Part shown: in pieces, positions 1 through 7,572 of the stretch
Numbering within the stretch: position 1 is the first letter of the stretch
Layout: every line of letters begins with the position of its first letter
NCBI GenBank assembly: GCA_963733145.1
Contig: CAVTCJ010000016.1
Coordinates: 1-64,000, forward strand
From: JAHIKV01 sp963733145
GTDB taxonomy: Bacteria > Planctomycetota > Planctomycetia > Pirellulales > Thermoguttaceae
DNA length: 64,000 nt
Reading direction: 5' to 3'
Position numbers and translations under genes: made by a program
Notes under the pieces: model-generated
Told to the model about the DNA's origin: nothing
The model's input: only the letters and a program-made list of their open reading frames with translations
The model's database searches: none

Positions 1-102
1 CCGAGCGAGGTTCTGGATCAACCCTCCGGCCGATGGGCCGGAACCCCGTATGCTACAACTACCGCGCGACACTAATTTCGTATCGCAGTTGTCTCAAAAC
101 CA

Positions 103-891
103 TTGACACGTCCCGCGCGGGAAGAAACCGAAATGCTGTTGGTGGCCTACCCCAATATCGACTGGCGGGTGATCGTTGGTCTCTGCCGGTTCGGCGGTCT
201 GCGGTGCCCGAGCGAAGTGCTGACGCTGGAATGGGTGGATGTTGACTGGGAGCGAGGACGTTTTCGCGCCCACTCGCCGAAGACCGAACACCACCCTGGC
301 AAGGCGAGCAGGATGGTTCCGTTGTTCCCGGAGCTTCGCGCGATCCTCACCGAGGCGTTTGAGGCGGCCGATGATGGAGCCGTGTACGTCGTTGGCAATG
401 ATGCGTACCGAAACGCAGCCAATACCCCTGGCGGATGGAGGAACTGCAACCTGCGGACCCAGTTTGGCCGGATTCTGAAACGGGCGGGACTGGAACCGTG
501 GCCCCGGCTATTTCACGCCTTGCGGGCGTCGAGGGAGACGGAGCTTGCCAGAGAGTATCCCGTCCACGTTTTCACTGCCTGGCTTGGCAATCCGCCAAAG
601 ATTGCCATGAAGCATTACCTGATGACGACAGAATCTGACTTCTCGAAAGCCATCGGACGGCTGGTCGAAAAAGCGGTGCAAAATCCGGTGCAGTCTAGTG
701 ATAATTCCGGTGCAAAACGCGGTGCAGCAGCCTGCCGCAGCGATTCGCAAGAGGTCGCAAGAAACGACATAAGCCGCTGTGAAACAACGGCTTATGCGAA
801 ATCTTGCGATGACTTGCCACGACCTGCAAAAATCATCAGCGGAGAGGACAGGATTCGAACCTGCGGACCAGTTTCCCGGTCACCGATTTAG
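103..891 (+). CDS. tyrosine recombinase/integrase, 5' incomplete
   Basis: Catalytic half of a phage-type tyrosine recombinase. Box I arginine is in GGLRCPSEVLTLEW (about residue 34), box II is FHALRAS (HxxR), box III is WLGN, and the nucleophile is the Tyr of KHYL. The N-terminal core-binding domain is missing: the frame is closed by TAA at 73-75, and upstream coding resemblance (INPPADGP) lies in another frame of bases 2-100, so the gene is broken near base 100 and begins outside the window. The TTG at 103 is only the first possible start after that stop. The last 17 codons are the translation of the tRNA-Ser gene (IRTCGP), so the integrase ends inside its probable attachment site. It could be a dead remnant. 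Confidence 0.8.
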   Translation: MTRPAREETEMLLVAYPNIDWRVIVGLCRFGGLRCPSEVLTLEWVDVDWERGRFRAHSPKTEHHPGKASRMVPLFPELRAILTEAFEAADDGAVYVVGNDAYRNAANTPGGWRNCNLRTQFGRILKRAGLEPWPRLFHALRASRETELAREYPVHVFTAWLGNPPKIAMKHYLMTTESDFSKAIGRLVEKAVQNPVQSSDNSGAKRGAAACRSDSQEVARNDISRCETTAYAKSCDDLPRPAKIISGEDRIRTCGPVSRSPI

Positions 892-926
892 CAAACCGGC
901 GCTTTCGACCACTCAGCCACCTCTCC
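841..926 (-). tRNA. tRNA-Ser (anticodon GCT)
   Basis: Read on the minus strand, the acceptor arms GGAGAGG (920-926) and CCTCTCC (841-847) pair perfectly. The anticodon loop reads TTTGCTAAA (anticodon GCT), there is a long class II variable arm (GACCGGGAAACTGGTC) and the T arm holds GGTTCGAATCC. The discriminator base is G at 840, as expected for tRNA-Ser, and no CCA is encoded. The 3' end of the tRNA faces the preceding integrase gene, whose stop codon lies inside the tRNA, and a second integrase starts on the other side. Confidence 0.95.
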
Positions 927-1096
927 AAAGTGTTTCCCTGCAACGGTTTACGACCTTTTTCTCGCTGGGCTTAACTTTTGCTTTACTACCGTTTATGCTA
1001 CTTTAGGGGTTTATTGGTAGTAAAGTTGCCTCCAGCGGGTTGTGACCGCCGAGGGCGACGCCACCTACAACTCTGTTTAAGTGTCGGAGGTGACGT

Positions 1097-2323
1097 ACGG
1101 CTAAGTATACCGGCAAAAAGCGTGGTAGTAAAGATACTCCCGCCCGGCCCGACAAGCCCTACAAAGAGTTCCCGCTTGGCCCCGCTGTTGGTGGTGCCTG
1201 GCAGAAGAAGATCAGGGGTAAAATCCACTACTTCGGCCGCTGGGGCCGGATTCGTAACGGCAAGATGGAGCGGTTGCCGGATGACGGCTGGCAGGAAGCG
1301 TTGGCACTATACAAAGCCCAGGCCGACGACCTACACGCTGGCCGGAAGCCGCGCGTGAAGAAGGTCGGCGAGGGGTTAATGCTGGCGGAATTGTGCAACC
1401 GATTTTTGACCGCCAAGCTGCGGCAGCGGGGAGCAGGCGAAATCACTACCCGCACATTCGACGAGTACCGGGCCACAACCGATCTGCTTGTCGCCCAGTT
1501 TGGCAAGGATCGGCTGGTTGACGATCTTGCCTCCGACGATTTTGAGGCGCTGCGGGATACGATGTCGCAGCGATGGGGGCCGGTCCGGTTGGGCAACGAA
1601 GTCGGAAAGGTGCGCACGATTTTCAAGTATGGTTACGAGGCCGGTTTGATCGACAAGCCGGTTCGCTACGGCCCCCAATTCAAGAAACCATCTGCCAGCG
1701 TGCTCCGCCGCCACCGCGCAAAGAATGGGGAGCGGATGCTGGAAGCCGATGAACTCCGCCGATTACTGGACGCCGCGCCAGTGCAACTCAAGGCCATGAT
1801 TTTGCTCGGCGTCAACTGCGGATTCAATAACAAGGATTGCGCCGACCTGCCCTTGACGGCCCTGGACCTGGACGGCGGGTGGTGCAATTTCCCCCGGCCG
1901 AAAACCGGCATCGCCCGGCGCTGTCCGTTGTGGGCCGAAACTGTCGCTGCCCTTCGCGCGGCAATCGACGCACGACCGGAACCCCGAACCGATGATGCCG
2001 AGCCGTTGGTTTTCGTCACTACGCGGGGCCGCCCCTGGATAGTCCGGGGGCAGGCCAATCCGGTGAGCGTGACCGCCCGCGATGCAATGAAGACCGTGGG
2101 CATACACCGGGATGGTATCGGTTTTGCTACGTTGCGGCACGTTTTCCGAAAGGTGGCCGATGGTTTGCGCGATCAGGTGGCAGTAAGTCATATCATGGGC
2201 CACGCCGACCCGTCGATGGGCGCGGTCTATCGAGAGCGGATCGACGATTCGCGGCTGGAGACGGTATCAAACCACGTCCGCAAGTGGCTGCTCGCAGAGA
2301 AGGGAGGGCACACTGATGAGTAA
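1097..2323 (+). CDS. site-specific tyrosine recombinase, probable ACG start
   Basis: Tyrosine recombinase of the planctomycete type. Catalytic features are RHVFRK (HxxR), HIMGH and a C-terminal Tyr in AVYRERI. The usual box I arginine is replaced, as the corresponding segment reads GFNNKDCADLP. The first ATG in frame is at 1265, but recognisable N-terminal coding (PYKEFPLGP, GAWQKKIRGKIHYFGRWGR) runs upstream without a stop back to TGA at 1091. No ATG, GTG or TTG exists between. ACG at 1097 lies 6 bases behind a perfect GGAGG, followed by Ala-Lys-Tyr, so I take ACG (or a mutated ATG) as the start, giving 408 aa. The gene overlaps the next one by 8 bases. Confidence 0.8.
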   Translation, partial: TAKYTGKKRGSKDTPARPDKPYKEFPLGPAVGGAWQKKIRGKIHYFGRWGRIRNGKMERLPDDGWQEALALYKAQADDLHAGRKPRVKKVGEGLMLAELCNRFLTAKLRQRGAGEITTRTFDEYRATTDLLVAQFGKDRLVDDLASDDFEALRDTMSQRWGPVRLGNEVGKVRTIFKYGYEAGLIDKPVRYGPQFKKPSASVLRRHRAKNGERMLEADELRRLLDAAPVQLKAMILLGVNCGFNNKDCADLPLTALDLDGGWCNFPRPKTGIARRCPLWAETVAALRAAIDARPEPRTDDAEPLVFVTTRGRPWIVRGQANPVSVTARDAMKTVGIHRDGIGFATLRHVFRKVADGLRDQVAVSHIMGHADPSMGAVYRERIDDSRLETVSNHVRKWLLAEKGGHTDE

Positions 2324-2648
2324 AAAGACCCCTCCTGTCGTTGAAACCATCGGCCAGCTAATGAACGCTTTGCACGGCGGCAAAACTAAGCTCGTTAGAT
2401 TGCCCATCAAGGCCGGGGGTGATTCGCTTGCCAAACGAATCCGTGAGGGCAGGACCGGCCAGCCCGCGAAACCGCCCAGCGAATTGGGCGACGTCGACGG
2501 GCTGATGCAGCAACGCGGCCGCTATTACGGCAAGCGGCTCGGTGACGAGGTGCTGCTAAAAGCAATTGCCGCCGTCGCCAAGCACAAAGGGGTGCCTTAT
2601 CCGCCGTGTGAGGCGCATGACCTTTGCGGAGTTCAACGCGGCCCTTGA
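2316..2648 (+). CDS. hypothetical protein coupled to integrase
   Basis: A 110-aa protein whose ATG lies inside the end of the integrase gene (ATGAG-TAA overlap), which indicates translational coupling and a role in the same mobile element. It is basic (KTKLVRLPIK, KRIREGR) and has no recognisable domain. A small out-of-frame ORF from ATG 2617 to 2682 (begins MTFAEFNAALDEVMG) looks more protein-like than the last dozen residues of this reading, so a frameshift near 2615 may have altered the C-terminus. An accessory recombination directionality factor is possible from context, but nothing in the sequence shows it. Confidence 0.5.
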   Translation: MSKKTPPVVETIGQLMNALHGGKTKLVRLPIKAGGDSLAKRIREGRTGQPAKPPSELGDVDGLMQQRGRYYGKRLGDEVLLKAIAAVAKHKGVPYPPCEAHDLCGVQRGP

Positions 2649-3058
2649 CGAGGTGATGGGAACCCGCATGCCAACCGATTGACCATCCACATATTGGCCG
2701 CCGTGGCCGAAGCCGAGGCCATGGCGGTCTCCGAACGCACGAAGACGGCGCTGGCTGCAGCCAAGGCCCGTGGGGTTAAACTGGGTTCCGCCCGGCCGGG
2801 ACATGGCGAGGGGCGGGAAGAGCGAAGGCTAATCGGAACACGGCTTGCCGCCAAGGCTGCAGCGGAGGCTAACAAACGAGCATCCAAGGAAGCGTATGTT
2901 GACCTGCTGCCTACGATCGGCATGATGCGGGCGAAGGGGCAAACTCTGCAACAAACCGCCGACTGGCTGAACACGATGCCCTCCGTGCCAATAATGGGTG
3001 AGACAATTGCCTCCTGGTTTATTACAGTAGAGGGCAAGGAGGCAGAACAATGGAAAAA
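2649..3058 (+). pseudogene. serine recombinase (resolvase) C-terminal remnant
   Basis: The frame after TGA 2646 encodes NPHANRLTIHILAAVAEAEA followed by SERTKTALAAAKARGVKLG, the conserved helix E to DNA-binding linker of large resolvase-type serine recombinases, then a helix-turn-helix-like tail (KGQTLQQTADWLN). The whole catalytic N-terminus with its serine is absent, and there is no plausible start except an internal TTG at 2679. The reading frame runs on into a 207-bp repeat that begins at 3059, so the original C-terminus is probably also altered. Confidence 0.7.
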
Positions 3059-3265
3059 GGTAACCGTTCACGGGGCGGCAGGGGACGGGTCCATTTTTCG
3101 GGGGGAAACCGTGATTTCATCAATAAACCGTGGGCCGAAAACAGGGACCTGTCCCCCTCCCGCCGCACCAGGGGGACAGTCCCATTTTCGCGGCGGTAAA
3201 GCTAATTCGCAGGGCAACGTCTCTCACGCCGCGAAAATTGGGACAGTCCCCTGTGAACGGTTACG
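3059..3265. repeat. 207-bp composite palindromic element, copy 1
   Basis: An element bounded by GTTCAC and GTGAAC and built of two hairpin modules. The left module has arms around GGGGACGGGTCCATTTTTCGG and CCGAAAACAGGGACCTGTCCCC. The right module has arms GGGACAGTCCCATTTTCGCG and CGCGAAAATTGGGACAGTCCC. A second copy of the same length lies inverted at 8903-9109, and single modules occur elsewhere in the window. Confidence 0.85.
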
Positions 3266-3756
3266 GAAAAAGCAAGGATATTGGGAATGGAAGAGGCGGT
3301 GGCGGGCGGCAAGGTTCCGGAGAATGTTGCGGATTTCCTTCCTTGGAACAGGTCGGAGGAAGTCAAAACCGCAATGCGTGCCCCGTTTTGCAGCAAGCCG
3401 GAAGTCTACGATGCTTCGTGACCCGTCTCTGGCCCGGCACGGCGGCCCACCACCCCAGCCGGCTCCCACCAGATCATTTCCCGATTCCAGGCGTGTTGCC
3501 GTCTGGCACTATGGGCATTGTGCGCCGATGCGCCCCCAACGGCCGGCAACGCCACGGATTCAAGACGGGAAAACCGAAGGTTTACCTTCGCCACGCGGAT
3601 TTGCAGAAATGCACACTTGAAATTGTGTTGCATATCGCCCACCGCATCAGGGGGGGAGAAAGGGAACAACATGGAAATTCGAAGACTTGCTGACCAACTG
3701 AGCGGCGATCCCGGAGCAAGGGCGATGGGAGTGGCGCCCAGAGTGTACCTGATCCA
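3266..3756. other. no supported gene; possible gene scraps
   Basis: This stretch lies between two repeat copies. An ATG at 3289 opens a 44-aa frame (MEEAVAGGKVPENVADFLPW) that reads like real protein but ends at 3423 without a recognised domain. Frames across 3420-3690 are discontinuous. I see only debris of a mobile region here. Confidence 0.4.
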
Positions 3757-3840
3757 TGTTTTCGGCCCGAGGCTTATCGGTGAAGTCACGTTTTCCCGCT
3801 GAAAAATGGACCCGTCCCCTGCCGCCCCGTGAGCGGTTGC
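3757..3840. repeat. partial copy of the composite palindromic element
   Basis: The segment reading CATGTTTTCGGCC at 3758 through the GCCGCCCCGTGAGCGGTTGCGG end matches one hairpin module plus terminus of the 207-bp element, in the same orientation as the copy at 8903-9109. The other module is missing. Confidence 0.7.
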
Positions 3841-3959
3841 GGCGAATGAACCACTGGATGCCGGGAAACCGTTCGCCCTTTACGGCAGACCGGGGCTAGA
3901 GTTAAGATGATTGCGCTCAAATCATGGGGTATGCACCAGGGACGCTGAGGGCCAGGCGA

Positions 3960-5072
3960 ATGTCGACTACGACTTTTATCGAGGGGAGCGCTACACGGAC
4001 CTGGGGCGGAAAGCCCGCCACCCGCTGTTCCGACGATCTGCTCGCCCGCTATCAACAGATACTCGAAGAGAAACGGCTCAGTTGGACGGAACATCACCAC
4101 TTGATCAGCCTGCTGGGTTCGGGCGGTCAGGGGGTGGTCTATCTCACCGAGCGCCGCGGGACGGATAACTTCACGCTGCCGCTGGCGCTGAAGATTTTCT
4201 CGCCCGAACATTACGTCGACGAGCGGGCCTACGACGAGGCGATGGGACGGATGGCCGAGGTCGCCGCCCGGGTGGCCCAAATCCAGCAGGACAACCTGCT
4301 GGATGTCCACAACTGGGTCGATCGCAGCCGCATCCGCATGATGGAGATGGAATGGGTCGACGGGTACGACCTTGCCCGGCTGCTGACCCGCGGGATGCTC
4401 GAACAACTGCAATCCCGCGTGAGCACCAAGCGCTGGAACTACATCAACCAAGTGATCGTCACGGCGGGGGCGATGCAGCCGCGGGTGAAGCCGGGCGTGG
4501 CCATCGCCATCGTCCGCGATTGTCTGGCCGCGCTGGCCGCACTGCACCGCGAGGGGATCGTCCACGGCGACCTGAAACCGTCGAACATCATGCTCAAGCG
4601 GACCGGCAACGCGAAGATCGTCGATCTCGGCTCGGCGTTCGATCTGGAAAAGGCGCCGGCGCGGCGGAGTTGCACGCCGGCCTACGCCGCGCCCGAGGTG
4701 CTCGAAGGCGGCGAATGCACCGCCCGGAGCGATCTGGCCGGGCTGGGCTACGTGCTGATCGAGATGCTGGCCGGCGTGCCGCCCTTCGCCGGACTGACGA
4801 ACTACCGCGACCTGCTGGAAGCCAAGCGGTTTCTGGCCCAGCGGCTGCCGCACGTTCTGCCGCACGAGGTGGTCTGCAACGAATTGCTGATGAGTTTCTG
4901 CCGCGGGCTGATCGCCCCCGATCCGATGCGCCGCTTCCCCAGCGCCGAGGCCGCCGATCTGGTCAAGGAGGGCGCCGCCAGCTTCCACCGCCAGCTCATC
5001 AAGAGCGATCTGGCCAGCGAGTACGACAACGAAATCCGGTTGTGGCTCGAGGAGTTGGAGAAGTTGGAATAA
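3960..5072 (+). CDS. Ser/Thr protein kinase
   Basis: Hanks-type kinase domain filling most of a 370-aa soluble protein. The glycine loop is LGSGGQGVVY (about residues 50-59), the VAIK-type lysine is in LALKIF, the catalytic loop is HGDLKPSNIM and the metal-binding motif is DLGSAF instead of DFG. The activation segment ends in TPAYAAPEV. The arginine of HRD is replaced by glycine (HGD), a class usually less dependent on activation-loop phosphorylation. No transmembrane segment or sensor domain is visible. I chose ATG 3960 because GAGGG stands upstream of it; ATG 3924 is a possible earlier start. It stands alone, so its substrate is unknown. Confidence 0.85.
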   Translation: MSTTTFIEGSATRTWGGKPATRCSDDLLARYQQILEEKRLSWTEHHHLISLLGSGGQGVVYLTERRGTDNFTLPLALKIFSPEHYVDERAYDEAMGRMAEVAARVAQIQQDNLLDVHNWVDRSRIRMMEMEWVDGYDLARLLTRGMLEQLQSRVSTKRWNYINQVIVTAGAMQPRVKPGVAIAIVRDCLAALAALHREGIVHGDLKPSNIMLKRTGNAKIVDLGSAFDLEKAPARRSCTPAYAAPEVLEGGECTARSDLAGLGYVLIEMLAGVPPFAGLTNYRDLLEAKRFLAQRLPHVLPHEVVCNELLMSFCRGLIAPDPMRRFPSAEAADLVKEGAASFHRQLIKSDLASEYDNEIRLWLEELEKLE

Positions 5073-5165
5073 TGACGTGACAGGCCGCTGGACACATATT
5101 CAACCGCATTTCACTATTTCAAATGTCGGCTTGAATTTTCGCGATAATCCGTCAATAATGAAAGT

Positions 5166-5402
5166 ATGACAGTAGCCGTGGAAAAACTGGCGACGGAAAT
5201 ACGATCTCTTCCGCCGGAGGAGTACGATCAGTTTCTATCTTGGCTTGCGGAATATCAAGCCGATCAGATGGATGATTGGGACCGGGAAATCGAGCGGGAT
5301 TCGAAACCCGGAGGGCGGCTGCAAGGCGTCCTCGACCGGGTTCGCAAAGACATCGCCGCGGGAAGGACAAAGCCGCTCGATGAACTCCTCGACAACTCCT
5401 GA
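5166..5402 (+). CDS. antitoxin-like small protein of a type II module
   Basis: A 78-aa acidic, helical protein (LPPEEYDQFLSWLAEYQ, then LQGVLDRVRKDIAAGRTKPLDE) of the kind that precedes ParE/RelE toxins as an addiction-module component. Its last 23 bases overlap the downstream toxin gene in another frame, typical for translationally coupled antitoxin-toxin pairs. The family assignment rests mostly on the position and size, since no DNA-binding motif is obvious. Confidence 0.65.
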   Translation: MTVAVEKLATEIRSLPPEEYDQFLSWLAEYQADQMDDWDREIERDSKPGGRLQGVLDRVRKDIAAGRTKPLDELLDNS

Positions 5403-5643
5403 TTTCTGGGCGTCATACGCCCGGCTTCCGCCGGAGATCAAGCAACTCGCTAAACGTGTATACCGCATCTGGATTAACAATCCTCGGCATCCTTCTTTGC
5501 GATTCAAAAAAGTTGGTGCGTTCTGGTCCATCAGAATTGGTGATGGGTATCGGGCATTAGCTATCCAACAAGACGGGATATTCTACTGGTTCTGGATCGG
5601 AAAACACGACGAGTATGCGAGATTGATCGAGAGCAATTCTTAA
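5380..5643 (+). CDS. RelE/ParE-family toxin
   Basis: An 87-aa protein starting at ATG 5380 inside the end of the antitoxin gene. The sequence has the RelE/ParE fold signature: the core strand FKKVGAFWSIRIGDGYRAL followed by GIFYWFWIGKHDEYARLI, close to the HigB/RelE-like pattern in which the strand arginine and the C-terminal His-x-x-Tyr are conserved. Members either cleave mRNA on the ribosome (RelE) or block gyrase (ParE). The WxIRxGxxYRA pattern favours the RelE side, but I cannot decide from the sequence alone. Confidence 0.75.
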   Translation: MNSSTTPDFWASYARLPPEIKQLAKRVYRIWINNPRHPSLRFKKVGAFWSIRIGDGYRALAIQQDGIFYWFWIGKHDEYARLIESNS

Positions 5644-5687
5644 CTCGCTCGCATGTATATTCTCCTAGCCACATTCGGCAACTGTAA

Positions 5688-6270
5688 TTGAACCAGCAAT
5701 ACAATCACCCTGCCGCGATCCCGCCGGAAAAACTGCTCGAGGAATGTTCGATTCAATTCGTGCGGCGATCGGGGCCGGGCGGACAACATCGCAACAAGGT
5801 CTCGACGGGCGTGGTGCTGACGCATCGCCCGACCGGCGTGATGGCCGAGGCCGCCGAGCGGCGGAGCCAGGCCGAGAATCGCGCGGCGGCGCTGTTCCGG
5901 CTGCGGGTTAATCTGGCGTTGGAGATTCGGCGGGGGAAAAGGGGACAGGTCCAATTTGCCGCACAGCGGCCCTTCGGGTGCTTCGCACAAATTGGACCTG
6001 TCCCCCTTTTCCCCCCGAACGCCTAGTTCATTATGGCAATCGCGTTGCCGCGGGGGGCGGATCGAATTGAACGCCGGGCATGAAGATTTTCCCGCCCTGT
6101 TGGCCGAGGCGCTCGACGTGCTGGCCGTCGCCGGTTTCGAGCCCCGCACGGCCGCCGAATTCCTCGGCTGCTCCGCCTCGCAGTTCGTCAAGCTCCTGAA
6201 AAAGGAGCCGCGGGCGATTATCCGGGCGAACGCCGAGCGGCAGCGGCGCGGTTTGCATCCCCTGCGATAG
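5688..6270 (+). pseudogene. peptide chain release factor-like protein, split by hairpin insertion
   Basis: The first part (TTG 5688) encodes a release-factor class I catalytic domain with the GGQ motif (FVRRSGPGGQHRNKVSTG), which hydrolyses peptidyl-tRNA on the ribosome. After LRVNLALEIRRG the frame enters an 86-base hairpin and ends at 6026. The second part lies in the +1 frame: PSSLWQSRCRGGRI, then DFPALLAEALDVLAVAGFEP and a terminal RQRRGLHPLR, the usual C-terminal domain of this planctomycete family. The hairpin therefore sits between two halves of one gene and breaks the frame. The product is either lost or a truncated GGQ protein of 112 aa. The TTG start is uncertain. Confidence 0.8.
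5931..6016. repeat. palindromic repeat inserted in release-factor-like gene
   Basis: The left arm around AAAAGGGGACAGGTCCAATT and the right arm AATTGGACCTGTCCCC are near-perfect complements around a GC-rich loop. The core GGGACAGGTCC relates it to the composite element family. Confidence 0.85.
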
Positions 6271-6358
6271 GCTGGTGATGAGGCACTATATCAAAGCTGC
6301 ACAGTGATTTCATTGCGAAACCGCAAGCGGTTTGCAGAACGCATTGACGCACCGTCGC

Positions 6359-7570
6359 TTAATCGTCTGAAGGCGTTGGCCGCTTCACAACGACGTCGGC
6401 CATCGCCAACCGTTCGGCAACCGGCGGATGACTGTGAAAGAGCAGCACATCGAGCCAATGGGGAGTCGGATCGTCCTTGTTCAGCCGGGCCAGCTTGCGG
6501 AAGGCCGAGCGGTAGGCGTCGTTCAAGCCGGTCCGCTCGAGGGCGTAGCGGTCGGCCTGCCGCTCGAACCGCCGGCTGACGGCGTTCTGCAGCGGCTCGA
6601 ACAACATCGCCAGCAGCGTCAAGAGGAACAACAGCGCCGGCAAGGCATAGACGGGAAATCTGGCATAGTGGATCTGGCCCCCGTGCAGGGAAACCCAGGC
6701 GTTCAACAGCCGATCGCAGAGGAAAAAGCCCGCCGCACTGTAGAACAAACCTCCCACCATGATCTTCCGAATGTGGCGGAAGACGTGGTGCCCGATCTCG
6801 TGGGCGAAGATCACCTCGATCTCGTCGGGCTGGAAGCCTTCGAGCAGCGTGTCGCCCAAGAGGACGCGGCGGGTGTGGCCCAGTCCGGCCAGCATGGCGT
6901 TGGCCTTGACCGTCTCCGCGCTGAGGTCCATGCGGTACACGCCCTCGATCGACAAGCCGGTCCCGTCGGCCAGGCGCGCGATGCGGTCGGTCAACTCCGG
7001 CTCGTCGAGTTTTTCGATGCGATAGAACAGCGGCAAGATCAGCACGGGGGCCAATTGCCCCAGTACGACGCTGACGACGAAGAATGCCCCGGCGGCCGCC
7101 AGCCACCACCAACCGCCGGTGGTCCAGATCAGCCAGTAGAGGCCCAGGGCCACGCCCAGCGACAACGCCAGGGCCAGCAGATTTCGCTTTACGTACCGCC
7201 ACAGCCAGCCGCCGAAGGTCTGCGTGCTGAGATGAAACTGGTGCTCCATCACGTGGCCGGAGTAGAACGACAGCGGAAACGAGACGGCGATGTGCAGGCC
7301 CGTGACGATCAGAAACAGCGCCGACAACCGCAGCGACCAGTTCCGATCCAGCAGCGGATAGGTTTGCAGCCAGGCGTCCAACGGCCGGGCGAGCAAAAAC
7401 GCCGCGATGGCCAGGTAAACCGTGTCGATGGCCTTGTCGATCAGCGTGCAGGCCAGTTCCAGGCGGCCGTAGCGTTTGGCCTCGGCCAGCTCGCCGCCGG
7501 TCAGGCCGGCCACGCCGGCGGCTTCAAGGTTATCGGACGGTTCCGTCAATGTTTGTTCTTGATTCGGCAA
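6359..7570 (-). CDS. M48 family membrane metallopeptidase (CaaX protease type)
   Basis: A 403-aa integral membrane protease of the Ste24/M48A type. The zinc motif is HEIGHH (in EVIFAHEIGHHVFRHI), and the third ligand region is RRFERQADRYAL. Several hydrophobic helices precede the motif (TVYLAIAAFLLA, LSALFLIVTGLHIAVSFPL, LAPVLILPLFY) and two follow it (FPVYALPALLFLLTLLAM). YRMDLSAETVKANAMLAGLG is the conserved segment before the active site. TTG 7570 is preceded by AGAGG at good spacing. Its start is 2 bases from the stop of lysA, on the same strand, so the two are probably cotranscribed. It likely degrades misfolded or signal-containing membrane proteins. Confidence 0.88.
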   Translation of the reverse strand: MPNQEQTLTEPSDNLEAAGVAGLTGGELAEAKRYGRLELACTLIDKAIDTVYLAIAAFLLARPLDAWLQTYPLLDRNWSLRLSALFLIVTGLHIAVSFPLSFYSGHVMEHQFHLSTQTFGGWLWRYVKRNLLALALSLGVALGLYWLIWTTGGWWWLAAAGAFFVVSVVLGQLAPVLILPLFYRIEKLDEPELTDRIARLADGTGLSIEGVYRMDLSAETVKANAMLAGLGHTRRVLLGDTLLEGFQPDEIEVIFAHEIGHHVFRHIRKIMVGGLFYSAAGFFLCDRLLNAWVSLHGGQIHYARFPVYALPALLFLLTLLAMLFEPLQNAVSRRFERQADRYALERTGLNDAYRSAFRKLARLNKDDPTPHWLDVLLFHSHPPVAERLAMADVVVKRPTPSDD

Positions 7571-7572
7571 AA

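Noticed and set aside
3518..3802. 94-codon plus-strand frame ending in the partial repeat
   Set aside because: Its C-terminal third is translated repeat DNA, and the rest has no protein-like pattern.
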